Notes under the pieces: model-generated
The model's input: the letters and a program-made list of their open reading frames with translations, nothing else
Told to the model about the DNA's origin: nothing
The model's database searches: none
Part shown: positions 1 to 10,940 of the stretch, one piece after another
Position numbering within the stretch: the first letter of the stretch is position 1
How the letters are laid out: each line of letters starts with the position of its first letter
NCBI RefSeq assembly: GCF_051014685.1
Contig: NW_027478488.1
Span: 372,001-436,000, forward strand
DNA from: Ptiloglossa arizonensis
Taxonomy: Eukaryota; Arthropoda; Insecta; Hymenoptera; Colletidae
Direction: 5' to 3'
DNA: 64,000 nt
Position numbers and translations under genes: made by a program

Positions 1-14
1 AGCTTCAAACTCCC

Positions 15-30
15 ATATCTCGCGAACGGA
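15..30 (+). other. Most conserved monomer core, ATATCTCGCGAACGGA (example)
   Basis: This 16-base stretch, shown in the first monomer, is kept nearly unchanged through the array. The exceptions seen are few and recurrent: CATACCTCGCG in m2, ATATTTCGCG in the cassette, ATATCACGCG in the 885 and 1769 bp units, CGAACAGA, CGAAAGGA and CGAACGGAATG. It holds the six-base palindrome TCGCGA and three CpG. A conserved window inside a satellite often reflects a protein contact or a recombination constraint, but which one applies here is unknown. Confidence 0.7.
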
Positions 31-252
31 TTTACCTAATCCAAAAATTCCTGTTGCTTCTGAAAGTAGAAACTCGCCCGATTACAACGGTATGTGTATT
101 TTTTCCCTAGGCCATTCTGGTTAAGCGTTAGGAGCAGCAGAAGTGCGAAAAAGTTGTTGTCTTCATAACCATTTCTTAGCTTCAAACTCCCATACCTCGC
201 GAACGGATTGACCAAACCCAGAAGTTCCTGCTGCGTCTGAAAGTAGAAACTC

Positions 253-269
253 GCCCGATTACAACGATA
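253..269 (-). other. CENP-B-box-like 17-mer (best-matching variant, example)
   Basis: Read on the minus strand this is TATCGTTGTAATCGGGC. The published CENP-B box core is NTTCGNNNNANNCGGGN, and this variant meets eight of its nine fixed positions, failing only at the first T. Most monomers have the ACCG form (76-92 in the first monomer), which meets seven of nine. A seven-of-nine match is expected about once in two by chance in a 177 bp monomer, so this is a candidate only. Confidence 0.35.
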
Positions 270-354
270 TGTGTATTTTTTCCCTAGGCCATTCTGGTTA
301 AGCGTTAGGAGCAGCAGAAGTGCGAAAAATTTGTTGTCTTGTCAATCATTTCTT

Positions 355-530
355 AGCTTCAAACTCCCATATCTCGCGAACGGATTGACCTAACCCAAAA
401 ATTCCTGTTGCATCTGAAAGTAGAAACTCGCCCGATTACAACGGTATGTTTTTTTTTCCCTAGGCCATTCTGGTTAAGCGTTAGGTGCAGCAGAAGTGCG
501 AAAAATTTGTTGTCTTCTCAACCATTTCTT
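355..530 (+). repeat. Monomer variant m3 with T9 run, 176 bp
   Basis: The usual GTATGTGTATTTTTTCCC is replaced by GTATG followed by nine T and CCC, which shortens the monomer by one base. The same monomer also has GGTGCAGCAG (or GGTCCAGCAG) in place of GGAGCAGCAG. Copies are recognisable at 6195, 9557, 16810, 18048 and 19994, so this is a good marker for duplicated segments. Confidence 0.85.
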
Positions 531-884
531 AGCTTCAAACTCCCATATCTCGCGAACGGATTGACCAAACCCAGATGTTCCTGCTGCGTCTGAAAGTAGA
601 AACTCGCCCGATTACAACGATATGCGTATTTTTTCCCTAGGCCATTCTGGTTAAGCGTTAGGAGCAGCAGAATTGCGAAAAATTTGTTGTCTTGTCAATC
701 ATTTCTTAGCTTCAAACTCCCATATCTCGCGAACGGATTGACCTAACCCAAAAATTCCTATTGCATCTGAAAGTAGAAACTCGCCCGATTACAACGGTAC
801 GTGTATTTTTCCCTTAGGCCATTCTGGTTAAGCGATTGGAGCAGCAGAAGTGCGAAAAATTTATTGTCTTGTCAACCATTTCTT

Positions 885-1061
885 ACCTTGAAAGTCCCAT
901 ATCTCGCGAACGGATTGACCTTACCCAAAAATTCCTATTGCATCTGAAAGTAGAAACTCGCCCGATTACAGCGGTATGTGTATTTTTTCCCTAGGCCATT
1001 CGGGTTAAGCGTGTGGAGCAGCAGAATTGCGAAAAATTTTTTGCCTTCTCAACCATTTCTT
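885..1061 (+). repeat. Divergent monomer class opening ACCTTGAAAGTCCC
   Basis: This class replaces the usual AGCTTCAAACTCCC opening with ACCTTGAAAGTCCC, followed by GACCTTACCC and GATTACAGCGG. It nearly always follows a monomer carrying CCCTTAGGCC, GCGATTGG and TTATTGTCTTGTC, so the variant combination spans a monomer boundary and is inherited as a pair. Similar pairs are seen near 3360, 10085, 13625, 17165, 18400, 20520, 33790, 37505, 41225, 42290, 43520, 45290, 51480, 54485, 59085 and 60670. Confidence 0.85.
1032..1042 (+). other. A5T6 tract, one of two alternative monomer tails (example)
   Basis: About half of the monomers have GAATTGCGAAAAATTTTTTG, with an A5T6 run that favours DNA curvature and a narrow minor groove. 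The other major type has GAAGTGCGAAAAATTTGTTG, which breaks the run. Together with AAAAATT near position 43-49 and the T6 run near 99-104, this gives three A/T tracts per monomer. Confidence 0.6.
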
Positions 1062-3051
1062 GGCTTCAAACTCCCATATCTCGCGAACGGATTGACCTAA
1101 CCCTAAAATTCCTGTTGGGTCTGAAAGTAGAAACTCGCCCGATTACAACGGTATGTGTATTTCTTCCCTAGGCCATTCTGGTTAAGCGTTTGGAGCAGCA
1201 GAATTGCGAAAAATTTTTTGCCTTCTCAACCATTTCTTGGCTTCAAACTCCCATATCTCGCGAACGGATTGACCAAACCCAGAAGTTCCTGCTGCGTCTG
1301 AAAGTAGAAACTCACCCGATTACATCGATATGCGTATTTTTTCCCTAGGCAATTCTGGTTAAGCGTTTGGAGCAGCAGAATTGCGAAAAATGTTTTGCCT
1401 TCTCAACCATTTCTTGGCTTCAAACTCCCATATCTCGCGAACGGATTGACCTAACCCAAAAATTCCTATTGCATCTGAAAGTAGAAACTCGCCCGATTAC
1501 AGCGGTATGTGTATTTTTTCCCTAGGCAATTCTGGTTAAGCGTTTGGAGCAGCAGAATTACGAAAAATTTTTTGCCTTCTCAACCATTGCTTGGCTTCAA
1601 ACTCCCATATCTCGCGAACGGATTGACCTAACCCAAAAATTCCTGTTGCATCTGAAAGTAGAAACTCGCCCTATTACAACGGTATGTGTATTTTTTCCCT
1701 AGGCCATTCTGGTTAAGCGTTTGGAGCAGCAGAATTGCGAAATATTTGTTGTCTTCTTAACCATTTCTTAGATTTAAACTCCCATATCTCGCGAACGGAT
1801 TGACCTAACCCAAAAATTCCTATTGCATCTGAAAGTAGAAACTCGCCCGATTACAACGGCATGTGTATTTCTTCCCTAGGCCATTCTGGTTAAGCATTTG
1901 GAGCAGCAGAATTGCGAAAAATTTTTTGCTTTCTCAACCATTTCTTGGCTTCAAACTCCCATATCTCGCGAACGGATTGACCAAACCCAAAAATTCCTGT
2001 TGCGTCTGAAAGTAGAAACTCGCCCGATTACAACGGTACTTGTATTTTTCCCTTAGGCCATTCTGGTTAAGCGACTGGAGCAGCAGAATTGCGAAAAATT
2101 TATTGTCTTGTCAACCATTTCTTAGCTTGAAAGTCCCATATCTCGCGAACGGATTGACCTAACCCAAAAATTCCTGTTGCGTCTGAAAGTAGAAACTCGC
2201 CCGATTACAACGGTATGTGTATTTTTTCACTAGGCCATTCTGATTAAGCGTTTGGAGCAGCAGAATTGCGAAAAATTTTTTGCCTTCTCAACCATTTCTT
2301 GGCTTCAAACTCCCATATCTCGCGAACGGATTGACCAAACCCAGAAGTTCCCGCTGGGTCTGAAAGTAGAAACTCACCCGATTACAACGATATGCGTATT
2401 TTTTCCCTAGGCCATTCTGGTTAAGCGTTTGGAGCAGCAGAATTGCGAAAAATGTTTTGCCTTCTCCACCATTTCTTGGCTTCAATCTCCCATATCTCGC
2501 GAACGGATTGACCTAACCCAAAAATTCCTATTGCATCTGAAAGTAGAAACTCGCCCGATTACAGCGGTATGTGTATTTTTTCCCTAGGCAATTCTGGTTA
2601 AGCGTTTGGAGCAGCAGAATTGCGAAAAATTTTTTGCCTTCTCAACCATTTCTTGGCTTCAAACTCCCATATCTCGCGAACGGATTGACCAAACCCAGAA
2701 GTTCCTGCTGCGTCTGAAAGTAGAAACTCACCCGATTACAACGATATGCGTATTTTTTCCCTAGGCCATTCTGGTTAAGCGTTTGGAGCAGCAGAATTGC
2801 GAAAAATTTATTGTCTTGTCAACCATTTCTTACCTTGAAAGTCCCATATCTCGCGAACGGATTGACCTTACCCAAAAATTCCTCTTGCATCTGAAAGTAG
2901 AAACTCGCCAGATTACAGCGGTATGTGTATTTCTTCCCTAGGCCATTCTGGTTAAGCGTGTGGAGCAGCAGAATTGCGAAAAATTTTTTGCCTTCTCAAC
3001 CATTTCTTGGCTTCAAACTCCCATATCTCGCGAACGGATTGACCAAACCCA

Positions 3052-5510
3052 GAAGTTCCTGCTGCGTCTGAAAGTAGAAACTCGCCCGATTACAACGATA
3101 TGCGTATTTTTTCCCTAGGCCATTCTGGTTAAGCGTTAGGAGCAGCAGAATTGCGAAAAATTTGTTGTCTTGTCAATCATTTCTTAGCTTCAAACTCCCA
3201 TATCTCGCGAACGGATTGACCTAACCCAAAAATTCCTATTGCATCTGAAAGTAGAAACTCGCCCGATTACAACGGTACGTGTATTTTTCCCTTAGGCCAT
3301 TCTGGTTAAGCGATTGGAGCAGCAGAAGTGCGAAAAATTTATTGTCTTGTCAACCATTTCTTACCTTGAAAGTCCCATATCTCGCGAACGGATTGACCTT
3401 ACCCAAAAATTCCTATTGCATCTGAAAGTAGAAACTCGCCCGATTACAGCGGTATGTGTATTTTTTCCCTAGGCCATTCGGGTTAAGCGTGTGGAGCAGC
3501 AGAATTGCGAAAAATTTTTTGCCTTCTCAACCATTTCTTGGCTTCAAACTCCCATATCTCGCGAACGGATTGACCTAACCCTAAAATTCCTGTTGGGTCT
3601 GAAAGTAGAAACTCGCCCGATTACAACGGTATGTGTATTTCTTCCCTAGGCCATTCTGGTTAAGCGTTTGGAGCAGCAGAATTGCGAAAAATTTTTTGCC
3701 TTCTCAACCATTTCTTGGCTTCAAACTCCCATATCTCGCGAACGGATTGACCAAACCCAGAAGTTCCTGCTGCGTCTGAAAGTAGAAACTCACCCGATTA
3801 CATCGATATGCGTATTTTTTCCCTAGGCAATTCTGGTTAAGCGTTTGGAGCAGCAGAATTGCGAAAAATGTTTTGCCTTCTCAACCATTTCTTGGCTTCA
3901 AACTCCCATATCTCGCGAACGGATTGACCTAACCCAAAAATTCCTATTGCATCTGAAAGTAGAAACTCGCCCGATTACAGCGGTATGTGTATTTTTTCCC
4001 TAGGCAATTCTGGTTAAGCGTTTGGAGCAGCAGAATTACGAAAAATTTTTTGCCTTCTCAACCATTGCTTGGCTTCAAACTCCCATATCTCGCGAACGGA
4101 TTGACCTAACCCAAAAATTCCTGTTGCATCTGAAAGTAGAAACTCGCCCTATTACAACGGTATGTGTATTTTTTCCCTAGGCCATTCTGGTTAAGCGTTT
4201 GGAGCAGCAGAATTGCGAAATATTTGTTGTCTTCTTAACCATTTCTTAGATTTAAACTCCCATATCTCGCGAACGGATTGACCTAACCCAAAAATTCCTA
4301 TTGCATCTGAAAGTAGAAACTCGCCCGATTACAACGGCATGTGTATTTCTTCCCTAGGCCATTCTGGTTAAGCATTTGGAGCAGCAGAATTGCGAAAAAT
4401 TTTTTGCTTTCTCAACCATTTCTTGGCTTCAAACTCCCATATCTCGCGAACGGATTGACCAAACCCAAAAATTCCTGTTGCGTCTGAAAGTAGAAACTCG
4501 CCCGATTACAACGGTACTTGTATTTTTCCCTTAGGCCATTCTGGTTAAGCGACTGGAGCAGCAGAATTGCGAAAAATTTATTGTCTTGTCAACCATTTCT
4601 TAGCTTGAAAGTCCCATATCTCGCGAACGGATTGACCTAACCCAAAAATTCCTGTTGCGTCTGAAAGTAGAAACTCGCCCGATTACAACGGTATGTGTAT
4701 TTTTTCACTAGGCCATTCTGATTAAGCGTTTGGAGCAGCAGAATTGCGAAAAATTTTTTGCCTTCTCAACCATTTCTTGGCTTCAAACTCCCATATCTCG
4801 CGAACGGATTGACCAAACCCAGAAGTTCCCGCTGGGTCTGAAAGTAGAAACTCACCCGATTACAACGATATGCGTATTTTTTCCCTAGGCCATTCTGGTT
4901 AAGCGTTTGGAGCAGCAGAATTGCGAAAAATGTTTTGCCTTCTCCACCATTTCTTGGCTTCAATCTCCCATATCTCGCGAACGGATTGACCTAACCCAAA
5001 AATTCCTATTGCATCTGAAAGTAGAAACTCGCCCGATTACAGCGGTATGTGTATTTTTTCCCTAGGCAATTCTGGTTAAGCGTTTGGAGCAGCAGAATTG
5101 CGAAAAATTTTTTGCCTTCTCAACCATTTCTTGGCTTCAAACTCCCATATCTCGCGAACGGATTGACCAAACCCAGAAGTTCCTGCTGCGTCTGAAAGTA
5201 GAAACTCACCCGATTACAACGATATGCGTATTTTTTCCCTAGGCCATTCTGGTTAAGCGTTTGGAGCAGCAGAATTGCGAAAAATTTATTGTCTTGTCAA
5301 CCATTTCTTACCTTGAAAGTCCCATATCTCGCGAACGGATTGACCTTACCCAAAAATTCCTCTTGCATCTGAAAGTAGAAACTCGCCAGATTACAGCGGT
5401 ATGTGTATTTTTTCCCTAGGCCATTCGGGTTAAGCGTGTGGAGCAGCAGAATTGCGAAAAATTTTTTGCCTTCTCAACCATTTCTTGGCTTCAAACTCCC
5501 ATATCTCGCG
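3052..5510 (+). repeat. 14-monomer higher-order repeat, copy 2
   Basis: This is the tandem second copy of the 2478 bp unit. By eye it is almost identical to copy 1 up to about 5400. There copy 1 has TTCTTCCC and CATTCTGG, and copy 2 has TTTTTTCCC and CATTCGGG. The copies diverge fully just after, where copy 1 has CCAAACCCAGAAG and copy 2 has TTAACCCAAAAATTC. The high similarity suggests a recent duplication. Confidence 0.88.
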
Positions 5511-6597
5511 AACGGATTGACTTAACCCAAAAATTCCTGTTGCGTCTGAAAGTAGAAACTCGCCCGATTACAAAGGTATGTGTATTTTTTCATTAGGCCA
5601 TTCTGGTTAAGCGTTTGGAGCAGCAGTAGTGCGAAAAATTTGTTGTCTTCTTTACCATTTCTTAGCTTCAAACTCCCATATCTCGCGAACGGATTGACCT
5701 AACCCAAAAATTCTTGTTGCATCTGAAAGAAGAAACTCGCCCGATTACAACGGTATGTGTATTTTTTCCCTAGGCCATTCTGGTTAAGCGTTTGGAGCAG
5801 CAGAATAGCGAAAAATTGTTTGCCTTCTCAACCATTTCTTGGCTTCAAACTCCCATATCTCGCGAACGGATTTACCTAATCCAAAAATTCCTGTTGCTTC
5901 TGAAAGTAGAAACTCGCCCGATTACAACGGTATGTGTATTTTTTCCCTAGGCCATTCTGGTTAAGCGTTAGGAGCAGCAGAAGTGCGAAAAAGTTGTTGT
6001 CTTCATAACCATTTCTTAGCTTCAAACTCCCATACCTCGCGAACGGATTGACCAAACCCAGAAGTTCCTGCTGCGTCTGAAAGTAGAAACTCGCCCGATT
6101 ACAACGATATGTGTATTTTTTCCCTAGGCCATTCTGGTTAAGCGTTAGGAGCAGCAGAAGTGCGAAAAATTTGTTGTCTTATCAATAATTTCTTAGCTTC
6201 AAACTCCCATATCTCGCGAACGGATTGACCTAACCCAAAAATTCCTGTTGCATCTGAAAGTAGAAACTCGCCCGATTACAACGGTATGTTTTTTTTTCCC
6301 TAGGCCATTCTGGTTAAGCGTTAGGTCCAGCAGAAGTGCGAAAAATTTGTTGTCTTCTCAACCATTTCTTAGCTTCAAACTCCCATATCTCGCGAACGGA
6401 TTGACCAAACCCAGATGTTCCTGCTGCGTCTGAAAGTAGAAACTCGCCCGATTACAACGATATGCGTATTTTTTCCCTAGGCCATTCTGGTTAAGCGTTA
6501 GGAGCAGCAGAAGTGCGAAAAATTTGTTGTCTTGTCAATCATTTCTTAGCTTCAAACTCCCATATCTCGCGAACGGATTGACCTAACCCAAAAATTC
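5150..6597 (+). repeat. Segment duplicated at +3362 bp, copy 1
   Basis: This stretch matches 8512-9959 at an offset of 3362 bp (19 x 177 minus 1). It contains the tail of the 14-mer copy, two monomers with TTACAAAGGTATG and TTTTTTCATTAGG, and a full m1-m4 block at 5841-6547. Differences from the second copy are few, for example GCCAGATTACAG at about 5385 against GCCCGATTACAG. The right limit is where GTTGCGTCTG here faces ATTGCATCTG in the other copy. Confidence 0.85.
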
Positions 6598-7786
6598 CTG
6601 TTGCGTCTGAAAGTAGAAACTCGCCCGATTACAAAGGTATGTGTATTTTTTCATTAGGCCATTCGGGTTAAGCGTGTGGAGCAGCAGAATTGCAAAAAAT
6701 TTTTTGCCTTCTCAACCATTTCTTGGCTTCAAACTCCCATATCTCGCGAACGGATTGACCTAACCCAAAAATTCTTGTTGCATCTGAAAGAAGAAACTCG
6801 CCCGATTACAACGGTATGTGTATTTTTTCCCTAGGCCATTCTGGTTAAGCGTTTGGAGCAGCAGAATAGCGAAAAATTGTTCGCTTTCTCAGCCATTTCT
6901 TGGCTTCAAACTCCCATATCTCGCGAACGGATTGACCTAACCCAAAAATTCCTGTTGGGTCTGAAAGTAGAAACTCGCCCGATTACAACGGTATGTGTAT
7001 TTCTTCCCTAGGCCATTCTGGTTAAGCGTTTGGTGCAGCAGAATTGCGAAAAATTTTTTGCCTTCTTTACCAGTTCTTAGCTTCAAACACCCATATCTCG
7101 CGAAAGGATTGACCTAACCCAAAAATTCTTGTTGCATCTGAAACAAGAAACTCGCCCGATTACAACGGTATGTGTATTTTTTCCATAGGCCATTCTGTTT
7201 AAGCGTTTGGAGCAGCAGAATAGCGAAAAATTGTTTGCCTTCTCAACCATTTCTTGGCTTCAAACTCCCATATCTCGCGAACGGATTGACCTAACCCAAA
7301 AATTCCTGCTGCGTCTGAAAGTAGAAACTCGCCCGTTTACAACGGTATGTGTATTTTTTCCCTAGGCCATTCTGGTTAAGCGTTTGGAGCAGCAGAAGTG
7401 CGAAATATTTGTTGTCTTCTTAACCATTTCTTAGCTTCAAACTGCCATATCTCGCGAACGGATTGACCTAACCCAAAAAATCCTATTGCATCTGAAAGTA
7501 GAAACTCGCCCGATTACAACGGTACTTGTATTTTTCCCTTAGGCCATTCTGGTTAAGCGACTGGAGCAGCAGAATTGCGAAAAATTTATTGTCTTGTCAA
7601 CCATTTCTTAGCTTGAAAGTCCCATATCTCGCGAACGGATTGACCTAACCCAAAAATTCCTGTTGCGTCTGAAAGTAGAAACTCGCCCGATTACAACGGT
7701 ATGTGTATTTTTTCACTAGGCCATTCTGATTAAGCGTTTGGAGCAGCAGAAGTGCGAAAAATTTGTTGTCTTCATAACCATTTCTT
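6598..7786 (+). repeat. Mosaic monomers between duplicated segments
   Basis: About seven monomers lie here that do not form a clear local tandem unit. A monomer near 6640-6680 joins TTTTTTCATTAGG to CATTCGGGTTAAGCGTGTGG, a combination separate in most other copies. Near 7070-7190 are CCAGTTCTTAGC, GCGAAAGG and GAAACAAGAAACTCG. From about 7500 to 7740 the sequence matches 2014-2250 and 4492-4728, including GCGACTGG and TTTTTTCACTAGG. No unique DNA was seen. Confidence 0.75.
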
Positions 7787-8494
7787 GGCTTCAAACTCCC
7801 ATATCTCGCGAACGGATTGACCTAACCCAAAAATTCCTGTTGCGTCTGAAAGTAGAAACTCGCCCGATTACAACGGTATGTGTATTTCTTCCCTAGGCCG
7901 TTCTGGTTAAGCGTTTGGAGCAGCAGAATTGCGAAAAATTTTTTGCCTTCTCAACCATTTCTTGGCTTCAAACTCCCATATCTCGCGAACGGATTGACCA
8001 AACCCAGAAGTTCCCGCTGCGTCTGAAAGTAGAAACTCACCCGATTACAACGATATGCGTATTTTTTCCCTAGGCCATTCTGGTTAAGCGTTTGGAGCAG
8101 CAGAAGTGCGAAAAATTTGTTGTCTTCATAACCATTTCTTGGCTTCAAACTCCCATATCTCGCGAACGGATTGACCTAACCCAAAAATTCCTGTTGCGTC
8201 TGAAAGTAGAAACTCGCCCGATTACAACGGTATGTGTATTTCTTCCCTAGGCCGTTCTGGTTAAGCGTTTGGAGCAGCAGAATTGCGAAAAATTTTTTGC
8301 CTTCTCAACCATTTCTTGGCTTCAAACTCCCATATCTCGCGAACGGATTGACCAAACCCAGAAGTTCCCGCTGCGTCTGAAAGTAGAAACTCACCCGATT
8401 ACAACGATATGCGTATTTTTTCCCTAGGCCATTCTGGTTAAGCGTTTGGAGCAGCAGAATTGCGAAAAATGTTTTGCCTTCTCCACCATTTCTT
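7787..8494 (+). repeat. Dimer tandem duplication (2 x 354 bp)
   Basis: Two copies of a two-monomer unit lie at 7787-8140 and 8141-8494. Both contain TTCTTCCCTAGGCCGTTCTGG-type sequence, with the rare CCGTTC, followed by a monomer with GTTCCCGCTGCG and CTCACCCG. The second copy departs from the first near 8459, where it has AATTGCG, TGTTTTGCC and CTTCTCCACC, joining sequence related to 4807-4972. Confidence 0.85.
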
Positions 8495-8511
8495 GGCTTC
8501 AATCTCCCATA

Positions 8512-9959
8512 TCTCGCGAACGGATTGACCAAACCCAGAAGTTCCTGCTGCGTCTGAAAGTAGAAACTCACCCGATTACAACGATATGCGTATTTTTTCC
8601 CTAGGCCATTCTGGTTAAGCGTTTGGAGCAGCAGAATTGCGAAAAATTTATTGTCTTGTCAACCATTTCTTACCTTGAAAGTCCCATATCTCGCGAACGG
8701 ATTGACCTTACCCAAAAATTCCTCTTGCATCTGAAAGTAGAAACTCGCCCGATTACAGCGGTATGTGTATTTTTTCCCTAGGCCATTCGGGTTAAGCGTG
8801 TGGAGCAGCAGAATTGCGAAAAATTTTTTGCCTTCTCAACCATTTCTTGGCTTCAAACTCCCATATCTCGCGAACGGATTGACCTAACCCAAAAATTCCT
8901 GTTGCGTCTGAAAGTAGAAACTCGCCCGATTACAAAGGTATGTGTATTTTTTCATTAGGCCATTCTGGTTAAGCGTTTGGAGCAGCAGTAGTGCGAAAAA
9001 TTTGTTGTCTTCTTTACCATTTCTTAGCTTCAAACTCCCATATCTCGCGAACGGATTGACCTAACCCAAAAATTCTTGTTGCATCTGAAAGAAGAAACTC
9101 GCCCGATTACAACGGTATGTGTATTTTTTCCCTAGGCCATTCTGGTTAAGCGTTTGGAGCAGCAGAATAGCGAAAAATTGTTTGCCTTCTCAACCATTTC
9201 TTGGCTTCAAACTCCCATATCTCGCGAACGGATTTACCTAATCCAAAAATTCCTGTTGCTTCTGAAAGTAGAAACTCGCCCGATTACAACGGTATGTGTA
9301 TTTTTTCCCTAGGCCATTCTGGTTAAGCGTTAGGAGCAGCAGAAGTGCGAAAAAGTTGTTGTCTTCATAACCATTTCTTAGCTTCAAACTCCCATACCTC
9401 GCGAACGGATTGACCAAACCCAGAAGTTCCTGCTGCGTCTGAAAGTAGAAACTCGCCCGATTACAACGATATGTGTATTTTTTCCCTAGGCCATTCTGGT
9501 TAAGCGTTAGGAGCAGCAGAAGTGCGAAAAATTTGTTGTCTTGTCAATAATTTCTTAGCTTCAAACTCCCATATCTCGCGAACGGATTGACCTAACCCAA
9601 AAATTCCTGTTGCATCTGAAAGTAGAAACTCGACCGATTACAACGGTATGTTTTTTTTTCCCTAGGCCATTCTGGTTAAGCGTTAGGTCCAGCAGAAGTG
9701 CGAAAAATTTGTTGTCTTCTCAACCATTTCTTAGCTTCAAACTCCCATATCTCGCGAACGGATTGACCAAACCCAGATGTTCCTGCTGCGTCTGAAAGTA
9801 GAAACTCGCCCGATTACAACGATATGCGTATTTTTTCCCTAGGCCATTCTGGTTAAGCGTTAGGAGCAGCAGAAGTGCGAAAAATTTGTTGTCTTGTCAA
9901 TCATTTCTTAGCTTCAAACTCCCATATCTCGCGAACGGATTGACCTAACCCAAAAATTC
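8512..9959 (+). repeat. Segment duplicated at -3362 bp, copy 2
   Basis: This is the second copy of 5150-6597, including a complete m1-m4 block at 9203-9909. Immediately upstream, 8345-8510 aligns instead with 4807-4972, at an offset one monomer larger. A one-monomer deletion or exchange therefore marks the left edge. One private change is CTCGACCG at about 9630. Confidence 0.83.
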
Positions 9960-10940
9960 CTATTGCATCTGAAAGTAGAAACTCGCCCGATTACAACGGT
10001 ACTTGTATTTTTCCCTTAGGCCATTCTGGTTAAGCGACTGGAGCAGCAGAAGTGCGAAAAATTTATTGTCTTGTCAACCATTTCTTACCTTGAAAGTCCC
10101 ATATCTCGCGAACGGATTGACCTTACCCAAAAATTCCTATTGCATCTGAAAGTAGAAACTCGCCCGATTACAGCGGTATGTGTATTTTTTCCCTAGGCCA
10201 TTCGGGTTAAGCGTGTGGAGCAGCAGAATTGCGAAAAATTTTTTGCCTTCTCAACCATTTCTTGGCTTCAAACTCCCATATCTCGCGAACGGATTGACCT
10301 AACCCAAAAATTCCTGTTGGGTCTGAAAGTAGAAACTCGCCCGATTACAACGGTATGTGTATTTCTTCCCTAGGCCATTCTGGTTAAGCGTTTGGAGCAG
10401 CAGAATTGCGAAAAATTTTTTGCCTTCTCAACCATTTCTTGGCTTCAAACTCCCATATCTCGCGAACGGATTGACCAAACCCAGAAGTTCCTGCTGCGTC
10501 TGAAAGTAGAAACTCACCCGATTACAACGATATGCGTATTTTTTCCCTAGGCCATTCTGGTTAAGCGTTTGGAGCAGCAGAATTGCGAAAAATGTTTTGC
10601 CTTCTCAACCATTTCTTGGCTTCAAACTCCCATATCTCGCGAACGGATTGACCTAACCCAAAAATTCCTATTGCATCTGAAAGTAGAAACTCGCCCGATT
10701 ACAGCGGTATGTGTATTTTTTCCCTAGGCAATTCTGGTTAAGCGTTTGGAGCAGCAGAATTGCGAAAAATTTTTTGCCTTCTCAACCATTGCTTGGCTTC
10801 AAACTCCCATATCTCGCGAACGGATTGACCTAACCCAAAAATTCCTGTTGCATCTGAAAGTAGAAACTCGCCCGATTACAACGGTATGTGTATTTTTTCC
10901 CTAGCCCATTCTGGTTAAGCGTTTGGAGCAGCAGAATTGC
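9203..10940 (+). repeat. Second copy of window bases 1-1738
   Basis: About ten monomers repeat the start of the window at an offset of 9202 bp (52 x 177 minus 2). The match covers the m1-m4 block, the ACCTTGAAAGTCCC pair and the following GGCTTC monomers up to the GAAATATTTGTTG monomer. Differences include GTACTTG against GTACGTG at about 10000 and CTAGCCCATT at 10901, which starts the next tandem unit. Confidence 0.85.

Larger units (their letters stand above)
1..707 (+). repeat. Four-monomer block (m1-m4), first copy
   Basis: Four distinguishable monomers lie at 1-177, 178-354, 355-530 and 531-707. The first carries TTTACCTAATCC and GTTGCTTCTG. The second carries CATACCTCGCG and CCAAACCCAGAAG. 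The third is 176 bp long, with a run of nine T after GTATG and GGTGCAGCAG. The fourth carries CCAGATGTTCC. This order recurs at 5841, 9203, 16456 and 19640, and in part at 14510 and 18048. It is a traceable higher-order unit, but the intervals between copies (5840, 3362, 5307, 1946, 3184 bp) are irregular. It has therefore been carried along inside larger duplications rather than amplified as its own tandem unit. Confidence 0.9.
574..3051 (+). repeat. 14-monomer higher-order repeat, copy 1 (2478 bp)
   Basis: From about 574 the sequence is repeated 2478 bp later, which is exactly 14 x 177. Private variants shared at this offset include CCTAAAATTCCTGTTGGGTC (1102 and 3580), TTACATCGATATG (1319 and 3797), AGATTTAAACTCCC (about 1768 and 4246), and CTTCTCCACC with CAATCTCCC (about 2461 and 4939). 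The left boundary is where CCAGATGTTCC in copy 1 faces CCAGAAGTTCC in copy 2. Confidence 0.9.

Noticed and set aside
253..269. A true CENP-B box
   Set aside because: No monomer that I examined fits all nine fixed positions (it would need CGAA after CCCG, two bases, T and four bases). It is reported only as a box-like motif.
1096..1107. Telomere-like CCTAACCCTAAA
   Set aside because: This is one base change in the normal GACCTAACCCAAAA segment, also at 3574 and 20737. It is less than two telomere units long and not tandem, so it is a chance resemblance.
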